Shown here: positions 63,322 through 64,000 of the stretch, piece by piece
Layout: the number at the start of each line of letters is the position of its first letter
How positions within the stretch are numbered: the stretch's first letter is position 1
NCBI RefSeq assembly: GCF_027595985.1
Contig: NC_073313.1
Span: 87,030,899 to 87,094,898 of the forward strand
Length of the DNA stretch: 64,000 bases
Direction: 5' to 3'
Source of the DNA: Sorex araneus
Lineage: Eukaryota; Chordata; Mammalia; Eulipotyphla; Soricidae
The notes under the pieces: model-generated
What the model saw: the letters and a program-made list of their open reading frames with translations, nothing else
Told to the model about the DNA's origin: nothing
The model's database searches: none
Program-made: the position numbers and the translations under genes

Positions 63322-63439
63322 TTTGGTTTTTTGTGGTCACACCTAGCAGTGCTCAGGGCCTGACTGCTCAGGAATCACTCCTAGCAGGTTGACTGTGTGC
63401 AGGGAAAGTGCCTTACCCTTGTACTATCTATTTAGTCCC
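63322..63439 (-). mobile_element. Family A SINE with internal deletion
   Basis: 'ttttgtggtcacacctagca' to 'actatctatttagtccct'. The B-box region is missing. Confidence 0.75.
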
Positions 63440-63636
63440 TTAATTGATTTTTTTGTTTGGTTTTTGAGTCACACCCAGTGATACTCAGGGGTTTCTCCTG
63501 GCTTTGCACTCAGGGATCAATCCTGGTGGTGCTCAGGGGACCATATGGGATGCTGGGAATCGAACCTGGGTTGACCACATGCAAGGCAAATGCCCTACCT
63601 GCTGTGCTATCGCTCCAGCCCCTTCATTGATTTTTT
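63438..63636 (-). mobile_element. Family A SINE with target site duplication
   Basis: Element about 63453-63621, 'gtttttgagtcacacccagt' to 'gctatcgctccagcccc'. 'ttaattgattttttt' and 'ttcattgattttttt' flank it. Confidence 0.95.
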
Positions 63637-63814
63637 TAAAATTAGGTATTGTAATAAATTTTTTAAATAACTGGAACTTAAATACCATACTACTCTAAAT
63701 TATTTCCCTACTTTTAACTTTTTATTTTTCTTAAACTTAGTAGGCTCATCTTGTAGATTCTTTTTTTCCCCCTCTTTGGGAAAGGATCATTGCTATGTTG
63801 AACTGGCAGTGAGC

Positions 63815-63925
63815 TGATTCCCCTACTCCCTGAGTGCCTTAGTTTCTCATCTGTAAAATGGAGAAAAAAAATTCTTTTGCCCACCTTCCAGGGTTATCAT
63901 GGCTAGGGGAATATTGCTCCAAGAA
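63815..63925 (+). mobile_element. MIR SINE
   Basis: 'gagtgccttagtttctcatc', 'tgtaaaatggagaaaaaaaa' and 'ccttccagggttatcatgg' are the MIR core and 3' part. Confidence 0.8.
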
Positions 63926-64000
63926 AACTGAAAAATAGAAAGTTGTGCTTTTTATCATTGAGATAGGCAGCTTGGGATGGAATATCACATGGATGAAAGG

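Larger units (their letters stand above)
55173..64000 (+). other. ZDHHC9: ZDHHC9 next intron, incomplete
   Basis: Begins GTGAGT. I searched the remaining 8.8 kb for the DHHC-encoding exon and did not find one, so the intron is longer than 8.8 kb and the gene continues beyond the window. Confidence 0.85.

Overview
The window is mammalian nuclear DNA, most likely from the X chromosome of a shrew (Soricidae, probably Sorex). The order is called from the roughly one hundred copies of a tRNA-derived SINE of about 170 bp that match what I remember of the shrew SOR family. The X is inferred from the one real gene, ZDHHC9, which is X-linked in placental mammals. Neither call was checked against a database. 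There are no operons, CRISPR arrays or bacterial features.

Layout. 1-25.7 kb: upstream intergenic DNA, largely a graveyard of SINEs, LINE-1 3' ends, old MaLR LTRs and microsatellites, including a (GAAA)n tract of more than 400 bp. Hidden in it is a processed pseudogene of ARF1 (14701 to about 16956), with stop codons, frameshifts, the parental 3' UTR, a poly(A) signal and SINE insertions. 25.7-26.9 kb: a CpG island with two CCAAT boxes and a CRE-like site, the probable ZDHHC9 promoter, and a putative non-coding first exon. 27977-28279: the exon carrying the end of the 5' UTR, a 26-codon upstream ORF and the ZDHHC9 start codon. 43032-43192 and 55014-55172: the next two coding exons. The DHHC catalytic exon and the rest of the gene lie beyond base 64000.

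The three coding exons join in phase across introns of 14,752 and 11,821 bp and encode residues 1-162 of ZDHHC9: both first transmembrane segments and the first half of the zinc-binding cysteine-rich domain. ZDHHC9 is the catalytic subunit of the Golgi palmitoyltransferase that works with GOLGA7 on HRAS and NRAS.

For the mobile elements, family A means the SOR-like SINE (tRNA-like head with A and B boxes, body, A-tail). Family B is a longer retroposon that shares the family A head but has a different body and an (ACAGTGAY)n-type tail. Family C is a sequence of about 430 bp found next to family B at two loci and alone at two others. In minus copies the sequence reads from a T-run through 'GGGTCACACC' to 'CTCCAGCCCC'. 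Boundaries of diverged copies are accurate to about 10-20 bp. The most notable signals besides the gene are the ARF1 retrocopy, a near-perfect 56-bp inverted duplication inside an old L1, a young L1 insertion with a 19-bp target duplication and an internal 162-bp tandem repeat, a perfect 15-bp hairpin next to a tandem repeat, and a charged open frame running divergently from the CpG island.
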